A stretch of 64,000 nt of DNA, taken from Ophiostoma sp. CBS 140.51 (Eukaryota; Ascomycota; Sordariomycetes; Ophiostomatales; Ophiostomataceae). Every line of letters begins with the position of its first letter. The stretch's first letter is position 1. The position numbers and the translations under genes are program-made. Positions 42,235 to 53,044 of this stretch are shown here, piece by piece. The stretch is from positions 1 to 64,000 of the forward strand of contig JANSLP010000041.1 of assembly GCA_029298735.1 (NCBI GenBank), read 5' to 3'. Below the pieces are notes generated by a model that worked only from the letters and a program-made list of their open reading frames with translations, was not told the origin of the DNA and did not search any database.

Positions 42235-42753
42235 TTAGATTCATATGGTGCCCGATCTTAACAACATTTCGACCTCCACCCCGCCCACCACATGTATCTT
42301 ATCTCTCTTTATATAACTCTTATATATCGTAAAGAATTCACGAGAATCGGCTTAGTTAATCAAAATACTAAAATAATTAAAAAAAAAAAATCTTGGCATA
42401 CTCGGTATTTTCGATGTAATCGTATTAGAAATCTAGCTGCTAGCATCTGTTTATTAATAAGCGCTCGTGACATACTCGCTAAGAAGTTAAAATGAAGGCT
42501 CCGAAAGGATTCAATTCGCCTACGTAATTTATTAAACTTGACTGTTAAACCTAGTACGAGGTATATTCGTCTTACAGTGACGGCTCAGGCCCAGTGTAGC
42601 GATTGCCGGTAAAATATTACTCCGAAAGTCGTTCAACTTCATATTCGATGTATACAGTGCTCAAGAGGACTTAATGGAACTGTGTGGAGCATACTCAAAT
42701 ATAAAATAGATGTTGTGCAAAGAGGAAGGGACTTTTGTTCATAACTGTACGTA
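42235..42753 (+). pseudogene. Decayed coding tail downstream of the NLR, with a ZZ-finger-like remnant
   Basis: Reading on in the NLR frame past its TAG, only three more stops occur before 42751: TAA 42259-42261, TGA 42493-42495 and TAA 42610-42612. All four could arise from CAG, CAA or CGA by one C-to-T change. The segment 42595-42660 gives a C-x2-C-x14-C-x2-C pattern (QCSDC, then RCIQCSRGLN) with ITPKVV between, resembling the first half of ZZ-type zinc fingers that end some fungal ankyrin proteins. Just after the NLR stop, a one-base shift gives YGADLNNIS, like the middle of a 16th ankyrin unit. This suggests either that the NLR once continued into a ZZ finger, or that remnants of another copy lie here. 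It is AT-rich, unlike the array. Confidence 0.45.
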
Positions 42754-43197
42754 TTGGCAACCAAGGATTTTTTGAAAATGAATTGTCAATGTGTGTAAGT
42801 TGGCAGAGCATTTGCTGTGGTCCAGTTTATCTATGAGATTGGTGCTCACGTGCTTTTCATAGTAGGTTTTATTTCTAAATTTATTCTCAGTAATTGATTT
42901 AATCGAACAGTCCCAGATCTTCTGTCGCTTCATGATAACCTTTGGAATATCGTCATTTACTAGAGAACGTGACACTGGATTTCATGCAGTTCGTCGGCAC
43001 AGAGCCGCCGTTCATTGTCAACATCGTGAACCACGTGCTTCTTCTCTTTTCCAATTTTCGAACTGATCTCGGCCTTTCTTTCCATCTCTTCTTCTTCTTC
43101 CTTGTTTCTTTCATTTGATTCTTGTCGTCTTTCATTTATTGTCCCCCCACAGAGGTTGCAGTCGCTCCTTTAGGAACGACAAGTAAATAGAGCAGCC

Positions 43198-43204
43198 GGC
43201 TAAA
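43198..43204 (+). promoter_or_regulatory. Candidate XlnR/Xyr1 site GGCTAAA upstream of the AA9 gene
   Basis: Exact match to the GGCTAAA consensus of the fungal (hemi)cellulase activator XlnR/Xyr1, about 965 bp upstream of the AA9 ATG. A single distant heptamer can occur by chance. Confidence 0.3.
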
Positions 43205-43397
43205 TTGGCCTTGTCGACTACAACCACAACTACAGCAGCGCCTTCTCCATTCTTCAACGGCATCCGTGGGCCGAAAATACAAAACCTTGATATAGGGGAG
43301 TAGTACTCGGTGCTATACGAGCCGTTCCGTGGGGAGACTGACTGTTCTTTGTGATTGCAGTGATTGCAAGGAGGCACATAAAGTATGCTTAGTACGT

Positions 43398-43440
43398 CTA
43401 TGCTTGTTGTCTTTATGCTTGTTGTCTTTATGCTTGTTGC
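43398..43440 (+). repeat. 15-bp tandem triplicate (TCTTTATGCTTGTTG)
   Basis: Two perfect copies and one slightly degenerate copy in intergenic sequence. No function is inferred. Confidence 0.65.
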
Positions 43441-44023
43441 CCACACCCTCTCTCTCCCACCAACGACCGACCCCGGGACATGTGCTCCTTCGGTATCGCG
43501 GAATGACAAAATAAAAGAACAAGGAAGAAAGAACCACGGATCACGGATGGGCCGTCTTCCATGGTGCGCGTGCTTGTGCGCGTACATTTCGATCCAAGAG
43601 TCTTGAGTCGAATGCCCCAGATCTGTAAAGTGGCAATATCGAACCCGTCCATTTTGCCAAAATGCAATCCGTCTTTCCTCTTGCACGCGCCCCGGGACAG
43701 CACGCTGTGTGAGCACATAAAACTATTAGAGACAAAAAAAGGGCGGAAGATCATAAAGATCAAGAAGAGAATCATAAAAACAAAACAGCGCAAGTCTCCA
43801 CACAATGCATGGGTGCGTGTAAATGACCACTCTCGACGCCGTCACAAAGAGAATGCTTTGCACCCAGCAAAATAGATTGCGCGCTGTTTAAGACGGCAGA
43901 TGTGCTTGGCGTGAGAAACCCGGGGAAGTCTGGGGTGGGAGAGGCGAGAAAGACCGAGCCAGAGAAAGAGGGAAAAGAAAAGAAGAAAAGAAGAAGAGAA
44001 GAAGAGAATGTGAGACTGTAGAA

Positions 44024-44031
44024 TATATATA
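44024..44031 (+). promoter_or_regulatory. TATA box of the AA9 gene
   Basis: TATATATA lies 137 bp upstream of the ATG at 44168 and is followed by a pyrimidine-rich leader. Typical arrangement for an inducible fungal hydrolase gene. Confidence 0.55.
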
Positions 44032-44167
44032 CAAGCGACCGCCTTGACCCTTTTGATTTCTTCTTGGCCGATCTTTATCACTCTCTGGTTTTCACCATCT
44101 TCGCTCCTCTTCCATACCTAGTTCTCTTCATCTTTTGTTTTTTCTCTCTCCCTCCTCACACACCGCC

Positions 44168-44944
44168 ATGCTGTCAACCTCTGTTCTTGGGGCGGCCGCC
44201 CTTCTTGTCGGCTCCGCCGCTGCCCACGGCGCCGTCACTAGCTACGTCATGGCCGGCACCAACTTCCCGGGCTACCAAGGCTTCTCGCCGGGCAACTCTC
44301 CCAACGTAATCCAGCGCCAGTGGCCCGATTACAATCCCATCCTGCAGGCCAGCTCCGCCAAACTTCGCTGCAACGGCGGCACATCGGCCAAGCTGAGTGC
44401 TCCCGTCAAGCCCGGCGACAGCGTCTCGGCCATCTGGGGCCAGTGGACACACTCCCAAGGCCCCATTCTGGTGTGGATGTACAAGTGCGCCGGCGATTTC
44501 GCGTCGTGTGATGGCTCTGGTGCAGGCTGGTTCAAGATTGACGAGGCTGGCTTCCACGGCGATGGTGTCAAAGTCTTCTTGAACACAGAGACACCCTCCG
44601 GCTGGGACATTGCCAAGCTTGTGGGTGGCAACAAGAACTGGACCAGCACGATCCCGCCCGGTCTGGCGGCCGGCAACTACCTGATCCGCCACGAGCTGAT
44701 TGCCCTGCACCAGGCCAACACCCCGCAGTTTTACGCCGAGTGTGCCCAGATCGTCGTTGGCGGTTCTGGCACGGCGGTGCCCGATGCGTCGTACAAGGCG
44801 GCCATCCCTGGCTACTGCAAGCAGACGGATCCCAACATCCAGGTGCCCATTGACGACCACTCGATCCCGCAGACATACACCATCCCTGGCCCGCCGGTCT
44901 TCAAGGGCACGGGTGCCAAGAAGGCCCGGGAGTTCGAGGCATAG
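44168..44944 (+). CDS. AA9 lytic polysaccharide monooxygenase, secreted, 258 aa
   Basis: Copper enzyme that cleaves cellulose and related beta-glucans oxidatively outside the cell. The signal peptide (about 1-19, LGAAALLVGSAAA) is followed at once by His20, which becomes the N-terminal copper ligand of the histidine brace. The second ligand is His95 in GQWTHSQGPILVWMYKC. The axial/secondary sphere is intact: His181 (IALHQ), Gln187 and Tyr189 in PQFYAECAQ. There is one N-glycosylation sequon (NWTS) and no carbohydrate-binding module; the end is basic/acidic (KKAREFEA). ATG 44168 is chosen because the ten upstream codons of the open frame would bury the signal peptide. The usual cellulase regulators may act through the sites listed upstream. 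Length is normal for a single-domain AA9. Confidence 0.95.
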   Translation: MLSTSVLGAAALLVGSAAAHGAVTSYVMAGTNFPGYQGFSPGNSPNVIQRQWPDYNPILQASSAKLRCNGGTSAKLSAPVKPGDSVSAIWGQWTHSQGPILVWMYKCAGDFASCDGSGAGWFKIDEAGFHGDGVKVFLNTETPSGWDIAKLVGGNKNWTSTIPPGLAAGNYLIRHELIALHQANTPQFYAECAQIVVGGSGTAVPDASYKAAIPGYCKQTDPNIQVPIDDHSIPQTYTIPGPPVFKGTGAKKAREFEA

Positions 44945-46632
44945 AGAGATGCCGTGGTGATTGTGGTACGATAAATTAAGACGAGAGGTGGATGAGAAAC
45001 AAGTATGGCATTTACATAGCACATTTCCGAGTAGAACTTCGAATACAATCTCACGCATTGCTTCAAAATATGATCAAAGTGCAATTATCAGAGCTTCAAG
45101 AATGAGAAATCGGGTACGCTCCATTTCTGTTCTTGTGCCTGTCCCTTTCCCTTTCCACAAAGGCCTTGTTTTAGGTTCTGGCCATCGGTACGCACATCTC
45201 AGAAAACCTCCTGCCTCTCTCTCTTGCCTCTTTCTTGTATGTCGTACAAGCGGCTCGCTACCCGCCCTGATCACCTTGTCCCGGTACAAAGTACAACTGC
45301 GCACACGCGTGCCTGTTGTTGACGCCCTGGACTGAAACAAATGAGTGTGCGTCGCACAAAGAATCAAAATGAAAGAAACAAGTTAAGGGTCAAAGATGTC
45401 GCCTCTTTGCCATGTGCTCGTCTTCTTTGTCTATGTTTGACTCTCTGGTATTGTTGTCAGCCTCTGGCACTGTATTCAAAACATCACCCGCAGGCTGCAG
45501 ATGAGAGGGTCTTGACTACATTTTTGTTTTCTTTCGAGGACAGGGGTGGCATGCGAAGGAGAGCTGCCGTTTAAGGTCGTACGAGAAAGAGAGGGCAGTG
45601 AATGTGCTGTGGATGAACACGAGTAGACGAACACGCGAGGATGACAGGGAAGGCTCGAGAAAATCATCTTTCCTTGCGCTTTGTGTACACAACATGATGG
45701 AGCCAGCCGCCGCCGGGCAGATGCAGGAACAGAGACAACAAAAAGTCGGGCCTGGGCCAAGGAGAGGCCGGGGAACGATGACCAAGAACAATATGGAAGG
45801 CTGGACATTGCGCTGGCAAGCACACCGAATCCTGCCACCGCGGATAGCTGCAGCGAGCTGTTGGTGGGATGTTTCTCTCATGTCCTTGTTGATTTGATAG
45901 ACCTGCCTTCCCTGCTGTCTCCTCTTTTCAAAACATACACTGCAGTGAGCATGCACAGAACGCACTCAAAGTGCACATCGTGACAGGATGTCCCCGGGAT
46001 GGGGCAAGACCCAAAAATAAAACAAGACGCGGTCCAACAGAGACAAGGACAAATAACACAGACAACACAAGACAACTCAGACGGGCGCACCGCAGAAACA
46101 AAAACTATGTTACCGGCCGGCAGACGAGAACCGGCGCCTCCTAGCTGACAGGTTGGTTTTCATTTAATATTGTTGCCCCCTCTTGTTCTTCCACATTCAC
46201 ATTGTTTACAATTTACGCCATCTTCAGACCACCATGTCATCACGCCTCTTACAGCATCTCTCACCAACATGGTGATCATCCAGACACATCACAAGTAAGC
46301 AATCATACAAACAGCCCAGGCCTTGTTCACTCACTCACCTTTTAGTGCCTTCGAAAGTCATCGTCTCCGCGGCGGGCTCACCGTGTCGAGAACCCAGAGA
46401 ACGCCATCTGTCTCTACACTTGTCAGCCATTCCAGAAGAAGAAGCACCGCCATCACCTGCCACCTCACAAATCACGGTACCTTTATCACCATTTTCACTG
46501 CCGCCACCATCACCACTTCCACCACCGCCGACACCGCCGCCATGGGACCGGACTTGCGATGCCAGCTTCTCGAGGAGTGAACAACTTGAAAGTGCCACTG
46601 AGGTCGAAAGATGGCAGCACTCCATCTCTCTG
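44945..46632. other. Intergenic region, no gene supported
   Basis: 1.7 kb with only short overlapping frames. The frame of the next gene is open from 46276 without any ATG until 46633, so this last part is either leader or an unrecognised upstream coding exon. Confidence 0.55.
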
Positions 46633-48111
46633 ATGTATTCAATTTTTGGCCGAGAGTACTCACGACAATCAGTCAAACCAGCACCGCCGTGTCTCTTCAA
46701 CCTACCTCCAGCCGTACGCCACAGAATCTATCACCACTTGATATCATCATCTTCTGAACGACCAATCCGACTCAACCTTCAAGTGTTCACCCGTGCTGTC
46801 TGGCCACTCGACACCTTTGACAGTCTAGCTGTTGCTCTGGCCTCATTGCAGGGCGCTCTCAACACTTGTTTTGTCCTGCGGGCAGAAGTTCTCGCTGCTT
46901 TTTGGCAATCGCGCCGCATCCACCTCGTCTTCTCACCATACGTCCGCCCAGCAGTCTGTCCTCTAGCGACGCTGTACATACAGCGATATGCCACCGTCAT
47001 ATGTTGTTCACCAAATATCACGCTCGAGCTGGACTGTACACGACTCGGGTATGGGATGCACCCAGCAGCAGCAGGTCTGCAGCCTGGACTCTTGAGCATG
47101 GGAGCGTTGGTGTATGGGTTTGTTGAGAGGGTTGAGGATCACAGTCACCCTCTGCAAAGCCTGACTGTGCTGTGTCGACGATACTATGGGAACCGACCGG
47201 CTGGATCAGCCAGCGACACGACGGTGGAGGTGCCGTATGTCGGGCCCGAAGTGGAACAAGTGGCGGCGCAGCTGGGACGGCTGGCTGGACGAGTGCAGTT
47301 AGCGCGTTTTGTTGGCTTCTCGGAGTCGTTCACGACGGGGATGTTGGGCACCCTCGGCGGTGGAGGCGATATCCACCGCCACTCACCCTCCGACATGTAC
47401 CCTCTTCTCCCTGGGCACAGCGCATATGTGGACTGCGGACCGGGTTTGGGTATCTGTCTGTCGACACATTCAGGCCTGGCGCCGTCTATTTGCGTTGGCC
47501 TAGACAATAAAGACGACGATGCAAAGACAATGACATCTTTGTCAGAGACCCGTGATGTTCAGATGACTTCATCCTCTTCTGCGTCGTCAACACCATCAAC
47601 ATCACCATTGTCATCGTCGACCTCACTTGCCCTTCCTCTCACACCACTCAAACTGAATCTCCCCTCCCTCACCTTTTCACTCGACTTTTGCCCCCGTCTT
47701 GCTGTTCTTCCAACCTTGGGCGGTATCAAACGTGGAAGCCACAACAGGAGCAGAAAACGGCCGCCCTTGTTGACACTCCTGGGCTTTTGTGGGACACGAC
47801 CAGGCAGTTTTGTTGCAGAAAGACTGGCAGCAGCAGGGCTGGCCGTTGGTGTTGTTGGTTCGCCTTTGCGGTTGACAGAAGGGGTTCATGAAGGCGTCGG
47901 CAGCGTGGTCAGTCTTGTCGAAGTTGTTGATGAGAAGATGGATATTTGTCTTGAGCAGGACTCAGGGCAGGACCCTGGACAGACACAGCGACCTCAACAC
48001 CGCCAGTCATGGACAGGCACCATGATGATTGACAGAGATAGAGACCGGCAGGACCGGCCGCGGCGGAGGCTGCAGAAGAGGAGGCACCTCGAGGCGCCGC
48101 TCGTATGGTAG
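46633..48111 (+). CDS. 2EXR/F-box-like domain protein, 492 aa (start uncertain)
   Basis: Soon after the start comes FNLPPAVRHRIYHHLI, the short helix typical of the fungal 2EXR (F-box-like) domain family. It is followed by TCFVLRAEVLAAFWQSRRIHL and a large mixed region to about residue 250 (LQLARFVGFSESF-type). The C-terminal half is Ser-rich, then hydrophobic/Leu-rich, ending in a basic tail (DRDRQDRPRRRLQKRRHLE). The function of this family is unknown; it is expanded in filamentous ascomycetes. The frame stays open to 46276 with Pro-rich sequence but has no ATG before 46633, so I use 46633. An upstream exon from ATG 46269 (MVIIQTHH) with a GTAAG donor exists, but the acceptors available give either the wrong phase or an impossibly short intron. 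Confidence 0.65.
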   Translation: MYSIFGREYSRQSVKPAPPCLFNLPPAVRHRIYHHLISSSSERPIRLNLQVFTRAVWPLDTFDSLAVALASLQGALNTCFVLRAEVLAAFWQSRRIHLVFSPYVRPAVCPLATLYIQRYATVICCSPNITLELDCTRLGYGMHPAAAGLQPGLLSMGALVYGFVERVEDHSHPLQSLTVLCRRYYGNRPAGSASDTTVEVPYVGPEVEQVAAQLGRLAGRVQLARFVGFSESFTTGMLGTLGGGGDIHRHSPSDMYPLLPGHSAYVDCGPGLGICLSTHSGLAPSICVGLDNKDDDAKTMTSLSETRDVQMTSSSSASSTPSTSPLSSSTSLALPLTPLKLNLPSLTFSLDFCPRLAVLPTLGGIKRGSHNRSRKRPPLLTLLGFCGTRPGSFVAERLAAAGLAVGVVGSPLRLTEGVHEGVGSVVSLVEVVDEKMDICLEQDSGQDPGQTQRPQHRQSWTGTMMIDRDRDRQDRPRRRLQKRRHLEAPLVW

Positions 48112-50822
48112 AGAAGAGAAGAAGTAGAGTAGTAGTCGAGATACCCGAATTTCATGTTTGTTCTTTCATCCTTCGTCGTGAATCTGTCATCCAGTCTCGT
48201 CCCCGTCTGTCCATATCGGAATCCGAGAAGAGTCCTGGCAACTAGGAGTCTGTGAAGAGATTGATAAAGAATGAACAAAAAAGATCAAACAAAGGATGAA
48301 TTTCCGAGCCGACAACGCGTATGCTTAAAAGCTTGGTCTTGAAGATTATCGAACGATCTCGCCTTTCCCGGGAATTTGGGAAAAGTTAGTCTCGTATGAA
48401 AAGCAATATCCCGTGCGGTATCCGCGTCGTCGGGAAGGTGCGACGGGCAAAGACGATCGTAAAGGCAAGAGCGATGGGGATTGTGGCCTGGCCGGACTTG
48501 CCTGGTCGGGAAGCGACGTCGTTGTTCGCGCCTTCCGTTTGTTTGGGTCTCGACCCAATGCAATTCAGGGGTTTGATTCGATTGAGAGGAGATACGACGC
48601 AGCACGTGTCCGTATCTACGGATAACGCCCCTGAACAATCCGCACGAAGAGAAAAAAGAAACAAAGAATGACGTGCATCATGAACAACAAACATTGTTCA
48701 CCATTCGTCCCCACCCAGACCGACCGACACCAATCGCATTGAGCTCGTCGCATTTTGCCGCCCAAACGACGACCGACCCCCCAAAATGCAACTGCCGCCC
48801 AACCATGTGCGCAAGTACCTCCCTGTCGTCACTTCAAGTCGTTATGGTCACTGTCGAATTTCATGAGGACTCTAGTTGGTCGTTGATCGCCAACAGACTC
48901 CCCGGGAATAACAAATCAAATGTGGAAACATGCAAATCGGGGACGCTTACAGCGGTCCGTCATGGACTTTTGGGGGCCGTGATTGGGGGCCATTGAGCCG
49001 GAGGTAACCAGAGGCAAGTGCAAGCAACAATGAACACCAACAGTCACTGTAACCGCCTGGATGCAGGTGCATGTGCAGGCACAAAAGCAAGCAAAAAGAA
49101 AGCAGAAGGCCTCCAGAATGCAAGCAAACCCGTATCGGGAAACAAATCTACACTAATATGTCGGGCACTGGAAGGACCTGCACGGTGCGGTTAAGGTACC
49201 ATGGCGAGAGATGGTTGGTGTACATGGTGGCTGCAACAATCAAGGATCCTTCAACGTCTCCTTCGAATCCAATTTCAGTCCAAGTCTCAATCACACAATC
49301 GTTCATTGCTGGCATACTAATTTGCAAGCCACTCGGAGTTCCGCTTGCCGCCCCACATGCGGAGAGCACACGGAGCAAGGACAAAAGTCAAGCTTTTGGT
49401 GGAGGAACTGGGCAAGAAAAGAACTGCTGGGGACGCCAGAAGGCTTTGACACGCCAGCAACAAGTGTCAGCAACCGCCAGCCAGACCAACCAACGCCTAG
49501 AGAAACAAAAGCCCAGACGACATGGACCCTCGACCATGGCCACGATAGGATCTGAACCTTCATGCTCCCCGGAGACGTTCCGCCCAACGAGCCAAGCTGC
49601 TATCCGTTAGGCCTTGATGCTTCGACGCTTTCCTGACGCCTTTGACATGCGTCTTGCGTCCTTGAACCTGCGGATCCCGCCCCCTCTTGCCCTCTTTGCC
49701 CTGCTATCTCGGGTTAGTGCTCGGGCTAGTGAGCGGGTGCCAAGTGGGTGCGGCGCCGGCCTTTAGCAGGGGATTGCGGATTCGAAAACCATGACTGGGA
49801 GAGGGCAGAAGACTCTGCAGGAAGTCCCCCAGAAAAGGCAGAAAAAGCAGAGAAACGGGAGAAAAAGCAGGGAGAACGGCATCGGCACGTCGTCCGAAGG
49901 GCGTTTTCAACTGCTACCTGCAGGGCTTTGTTGTTCTCCTCACCTGAAGCAAGGGCCTTTTCTGTCTACTCTTTTACTTTTTTTTCTTCTTCTTTTCCTT
50001 TTTCGTCTTTTGCATCCACTTTCCTATTGTCTGATTGGCTCCTTGCTCGCGTCTTCGGCCTCTGAGCTCACCCTGACCACACTTTCTCTGACTACGACAT
50101 CCACGAACCTTCCAACATTTGTTCACCTTAGGTTTCGTACCTCTTGTTTTTGGGGCCCCTTTGCTTGTTGCTTTCGATATTTTTCTTCAATTTCTTTTTT
50201 TTCTCATCCACGTCCCGCTCGTGTCTCCGTTCTCGTTTCTCCTCGCCAGAAGTAGATCTGATACCCGGCGCCATCTTTTTCGTTGCCTACATTTTTTCTT
50301 CCTCTCTGACAAACCACACGGAGATGATCTCTGCGCCCGGCCCAATGCAAAGCGGTTTCGGGGACGGCATTCTCTCCATTTCATATTCACGTTCATACTC
50401 CTCATACACCTTGTTGAGGTAATCCGAGCTTCGGTTGACGTCTTTTTGCTCGCTTTTACTCTCTTTGCACTTACACGTACGCATTGACTCACCGTTGGCT
50501 GCTGGGTGGACCTTCCTGATTCTGTATTGGTTGTTGATTTATTCCTGTTTTTCTTTTTTTCTCCTATTTGTTTTCTTATCCCCATATCCCCATATCCCCA
50601 TCTACTTGTTAATCAACTTGTACGACGTATAAATCATCTCAGCTCCCCTTGTCTCGGTTGGATCTGGATGGCATTGAGACGACAGATCTCATCTGGACTT
50701 CAATACGTCACACCCATACCCAGACACGACACTGGGTAGGCTAAGACAACTTGGATACATCACAGACACGTACACACACAGTCTCGTCGCCATCACAACA
50801 ACGTTCGTCAACCACGCCTGCC
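48112..50822. other. Intergenic region, no gene supported
   Basis: 2.7 kb. 49930-50600 is T/CT-rich, likely the promoter and leader of the MFS gene. A tRNA-like stretch near 49555-49606 was examined and rejected. Short frames up to 180 codons have no family resemblance. Confidence 0.55.
50628..50634 (+). promoter_or_regulatory. Possible TATA box of the MFS gene
   Basis: TATAAAT lies about 195 bp upstream of the ATG at 50823, followed by a CA-rich leader. Plausible by position only. Confidence 0.4.
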
Positions 50823-52805
50823 ATGGCCGCATCGTCTCCGCTCGGCCGGGCGGACGGGCCCTCACGGTCCAGCCTCGACTTTGCCATTGAAAAGGAGGAC
50901 GAGAAGACGGCCGTCAACGGCAGCCACGAGGAGTCGGTGTTTGACACGGCCAGTGATATTCGGGCCGAAGAAGCGGCCGTGCAGCCTACATCGGCATCAG
51001 CGCCGCGGCGTACCGACGGCAGCAGCAAGGTCGATCCGGCCGCGCTCGACATCGAATACCGCTACTTTACGTTTACGACAGAGCTGCCGCCGCCCAACAC
51101 CACCGTCTCGTCAGGCGGTGATGGCGACGGCACCGCCCCACCACCGCCCGACCTAAAAAAGTACACCGATCCGCACCTGTGGCCCAACAGCCGCAAGAAC
51201 ACGTTGTTGGCGCTGTCGTGCATCGCAACCTTCCTCACAGCCTACTCGGCCGGCTCCTTCTCCCCACCCGCGCAGCGCATGGCCGACGCGTTTGGCGTGT
51301 CGCTGATTATCGTCCTGTTTGCCGGCATCACGGTGTTTTGTCTGGGTTTCGCTTTGGCGCCCATGCTACTGGCCCCGCTGTCCGAGTACAACGGCCGCTA
51401 CCCCGTGTTTGTGGCTGCCGGCTGCGTCTTTGTTATTTTCCAGGTCGTCAGCGGTGCCGCTCCCGATTTAGGTGCGATGCTCGTGTCCCGTATCCTGGTC
51501 GGCGTCGGCGGTTCAGTCTTTAGTACCATGGTCGGCGGCGTCATTGCCGACATGTGGCACGCCGAGGGCCGCAACACGCCCATGACGCTGTTTAGCGGCA
51601 CTGTCCTCTTTGCCACGGGCTGCGGCCCCATGGTCTCGGCCGTGATTACCTACCGTACCACGTACCCGCAAAACGTCAACGATGTGCTGACGGATTCGAG
51701 CCCGCGCAACCCCTGGCGGTGGGTGTTTTGGCACCAGGCCATTGCCGACGCCGTTCTCATGATCGCACTGATTTTCTTGTTCCACGAGAGTCGTGGCTCC
51801 GTCCTGCTGTCGCGCAAAGCGAAAGCGATCAACCAGTGGTACCAGGAGCGCGAATCTTCCGGGTATTTCGGGGTGTGGCTGCCCTCAGACAACGACGACG
51901 CCAGCCTGCCGCCGCTGGCAAAAAAGTCGCAGCACCTGCAGCTGCACTCGCCACACCACCTGCCGTCGCAGGACAGCATTGAGGGCGAGCCCAAGGCGAT
52001 TGAGGCGGCAACTCCGGGGTCGCCTGTTCCCACCACTTCCATTCGTCGCATCCGCTGGGTGGTCAAGGACGACGAGGACCGCACGACTGTCCTCAAGATG
52101 GTGGGCATGTCCGTGTACCGGCCATTTCACATGCTGGTCACAGAACCCGTCGTGTTCTTCTTCTCGCTGTGGGTCGCTTTCGCCTGGGCTGTGCTGTACC
52201 TCACCTTTGGCAGTATTTTCCTCGTGTTTGAAGAGGTCTACGACTTCAACATTGAACAGGCCGGCTATGCGTTCTCGAGCATGTTGGTCGGTGCCACGGT
52301 GGCCACCGTCATGGGGCTGTACCAGGACCGCTACCTGCTCAAGATCCTGCCCCTCCCCAAAGATTTGAGGACGCGCCTTTCTGCCGGCGGTGTCCCTGAA
52401 GCTCGCTTGTGTGGCGCCTGTGTCACCTCGATCTTGCTGCCCGTCGGTCTCTTCATTTTCGGGTTTACCGCCCGCCCGGACTACCATTGGATCGCCCCCA
52501 TGTTTGGCATCGGCATCTCGACGGTTGGCATCTTCGCCGTTTACCTCAGTACATTCAACTACCTTGCCGACGTCTACCACCGCTACGCCAGTTCCGCCCT
52601 CGCCGCACAGAGCTGCTGCCGCAACGTGTTGGGCGGTATTTTCCCGCTGGTGATGCGTCCCCTCTTTACCAACTTGGGCATCTCGCGGGCCGGCGCGCTG
52701 CTGGGCGGTATTGCCGTCGGGCTGACGCTAGTGCCGTGGGTGCTGTTGTACTTTGGCGAGACGATTCGGAAGCGGAGCAAGTTTGCGCAGTCGTTGACGG
52801 TCTGA
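50823..52805 (+). CDS. MFS transporter, DHA1 drug/polyamine antiporter type, 660 aa
   Basis: Twelve-helix major facilitator. About 120 hydrophilic N-terminal residues precede helix 1 (NTLLALSCIATFLTAYSAGS). The motif-A equivalent reads APLSEYNGRYPVFVAAG. The helix-5 region has GCGPMVSAVITYRT, followed by NPWRWVFWHQAIAD, typical of DHA1 transporters. A central cytoplasmic loop of about 100 residues contains LSRKAKAINQWYQE and a variable acidic/Ser part. The last third has YLADVYHRYASSALAAQ and RNVLGGIFPLVMRPLF, hallmark of the Tpo/Flu1/Mdr1-like branch. The likely role is proton-coupled export of drugs, polyamines or metabolites at the plasma membrane; the substrate is unknown. ATG 50823 (GCCATGG context) is preferred; the longer open frame begins with TTG. 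Convergent with the DUF1769 gene, 239 bp apart. Confidence 0.92.
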   Translation: MAASSPLGRADGPSRSSLDFAIEKEDEKTAVNGSHEESVFDTASDIRAEEAAVQPTSASAPRRTDGSSKVDPAALDIEYRYFTFTTELPPPNTTVSSGGDGDGTAPPPPDLKKYTDPHLWPNSRKNTLLALSCIATFLTAYSAGSFSPPAQRMADAFGVSLIIVLFAGITVFCLGFALAPMLLAPLSEYNGRYPVFVAAGCVFVIFQVVSGAAPDLGAMLVSRILVGVGGSVFSTMVGGVIADMWHAEGRNTPMTLFSGTVLFATGCGPMVSAVITYRTTYPQNVNDVLTDSSPRNPWRWVFWHQAIADAVLMIALIFLFHESRGSVLLSRKAKAINQWYQERESSGYFGVWLPSDNDDASLPPLAKKSQHLQLHSPHHLPSQDSIEGEPKAIEAATPGSPVPTTSIRRIRWVVKDDEDRTTVLKMVGMSVYRPFHMLVTEPVVFFFSLWVAFAWAVLYLTFGSIFLVFEEVYDFNIEQAGYAFSSMLVGATVATVMGLYQDRYLLKILPLPKDLRTRLSAGGVPEARLCGACVTSILLPVGLFIFGFTARPDYHWIAPMFGIGISTVGIFAVYLSTFNYLADVYHRYASSALAAQSCCRNVLGGIFPLVMRPLFTNLGISRAGALLGGIAVGLTLVPWVLLYFGETIRKRSKFAQSLTV

Positions 52806-53044
52806 GACGGGAGTCGCCAAAGGCGACGACAATCAAAAGTGGCCGGAGGCCACTACACAATGCATACGTCGACTACGTCGACTACAAATCACGGATAGGA
52901 ACACAGGTTTGGCGCAGCCGCGTAAAATGAGCGGCTCGTCACGATGATACCCGGTGAAGATAACGAAGCAAAAAGAAAGAAGATAGAATAGAATTAATGT
53001 AATAGTCTAATAGATTTTAAGTTAAATCATCTCGCTCTCACCGT

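Larger units (their letters stand above)
42754..44167. other. Intergenic region upstream of the AA9 gene
   Basis: Left part AT-rich to about 43100, then mixed. It includes a 15-bp triplicate at 43398-43440, a GGCTAAA site at 43198 and a TATA box at 44024. CTGGGG (about 43931) fits the SYGGRG consensus for carbon-catabolite repressor CreA. Purine-rich 43960-44010. No gene is supported. Confidence 0.6.

Noticed and set aside
42292..42495. Independent 67-codon gene after the NLR
   Set aside because: Better explained as part of a longer decayed frame continuous with the NLR; AT-rich with no start context.
49555..49606. tRNA-like stretch on the minus strand (D-arm-like GGCCTAACGGATAGC and T-loop-like GGTTCAGATCC)
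   Set aside because: The acceptor stem pairs only over four bases, the D stem does not close, and no valid anticodon arm can be drawn. A tRNAscan-SE run would settle it.
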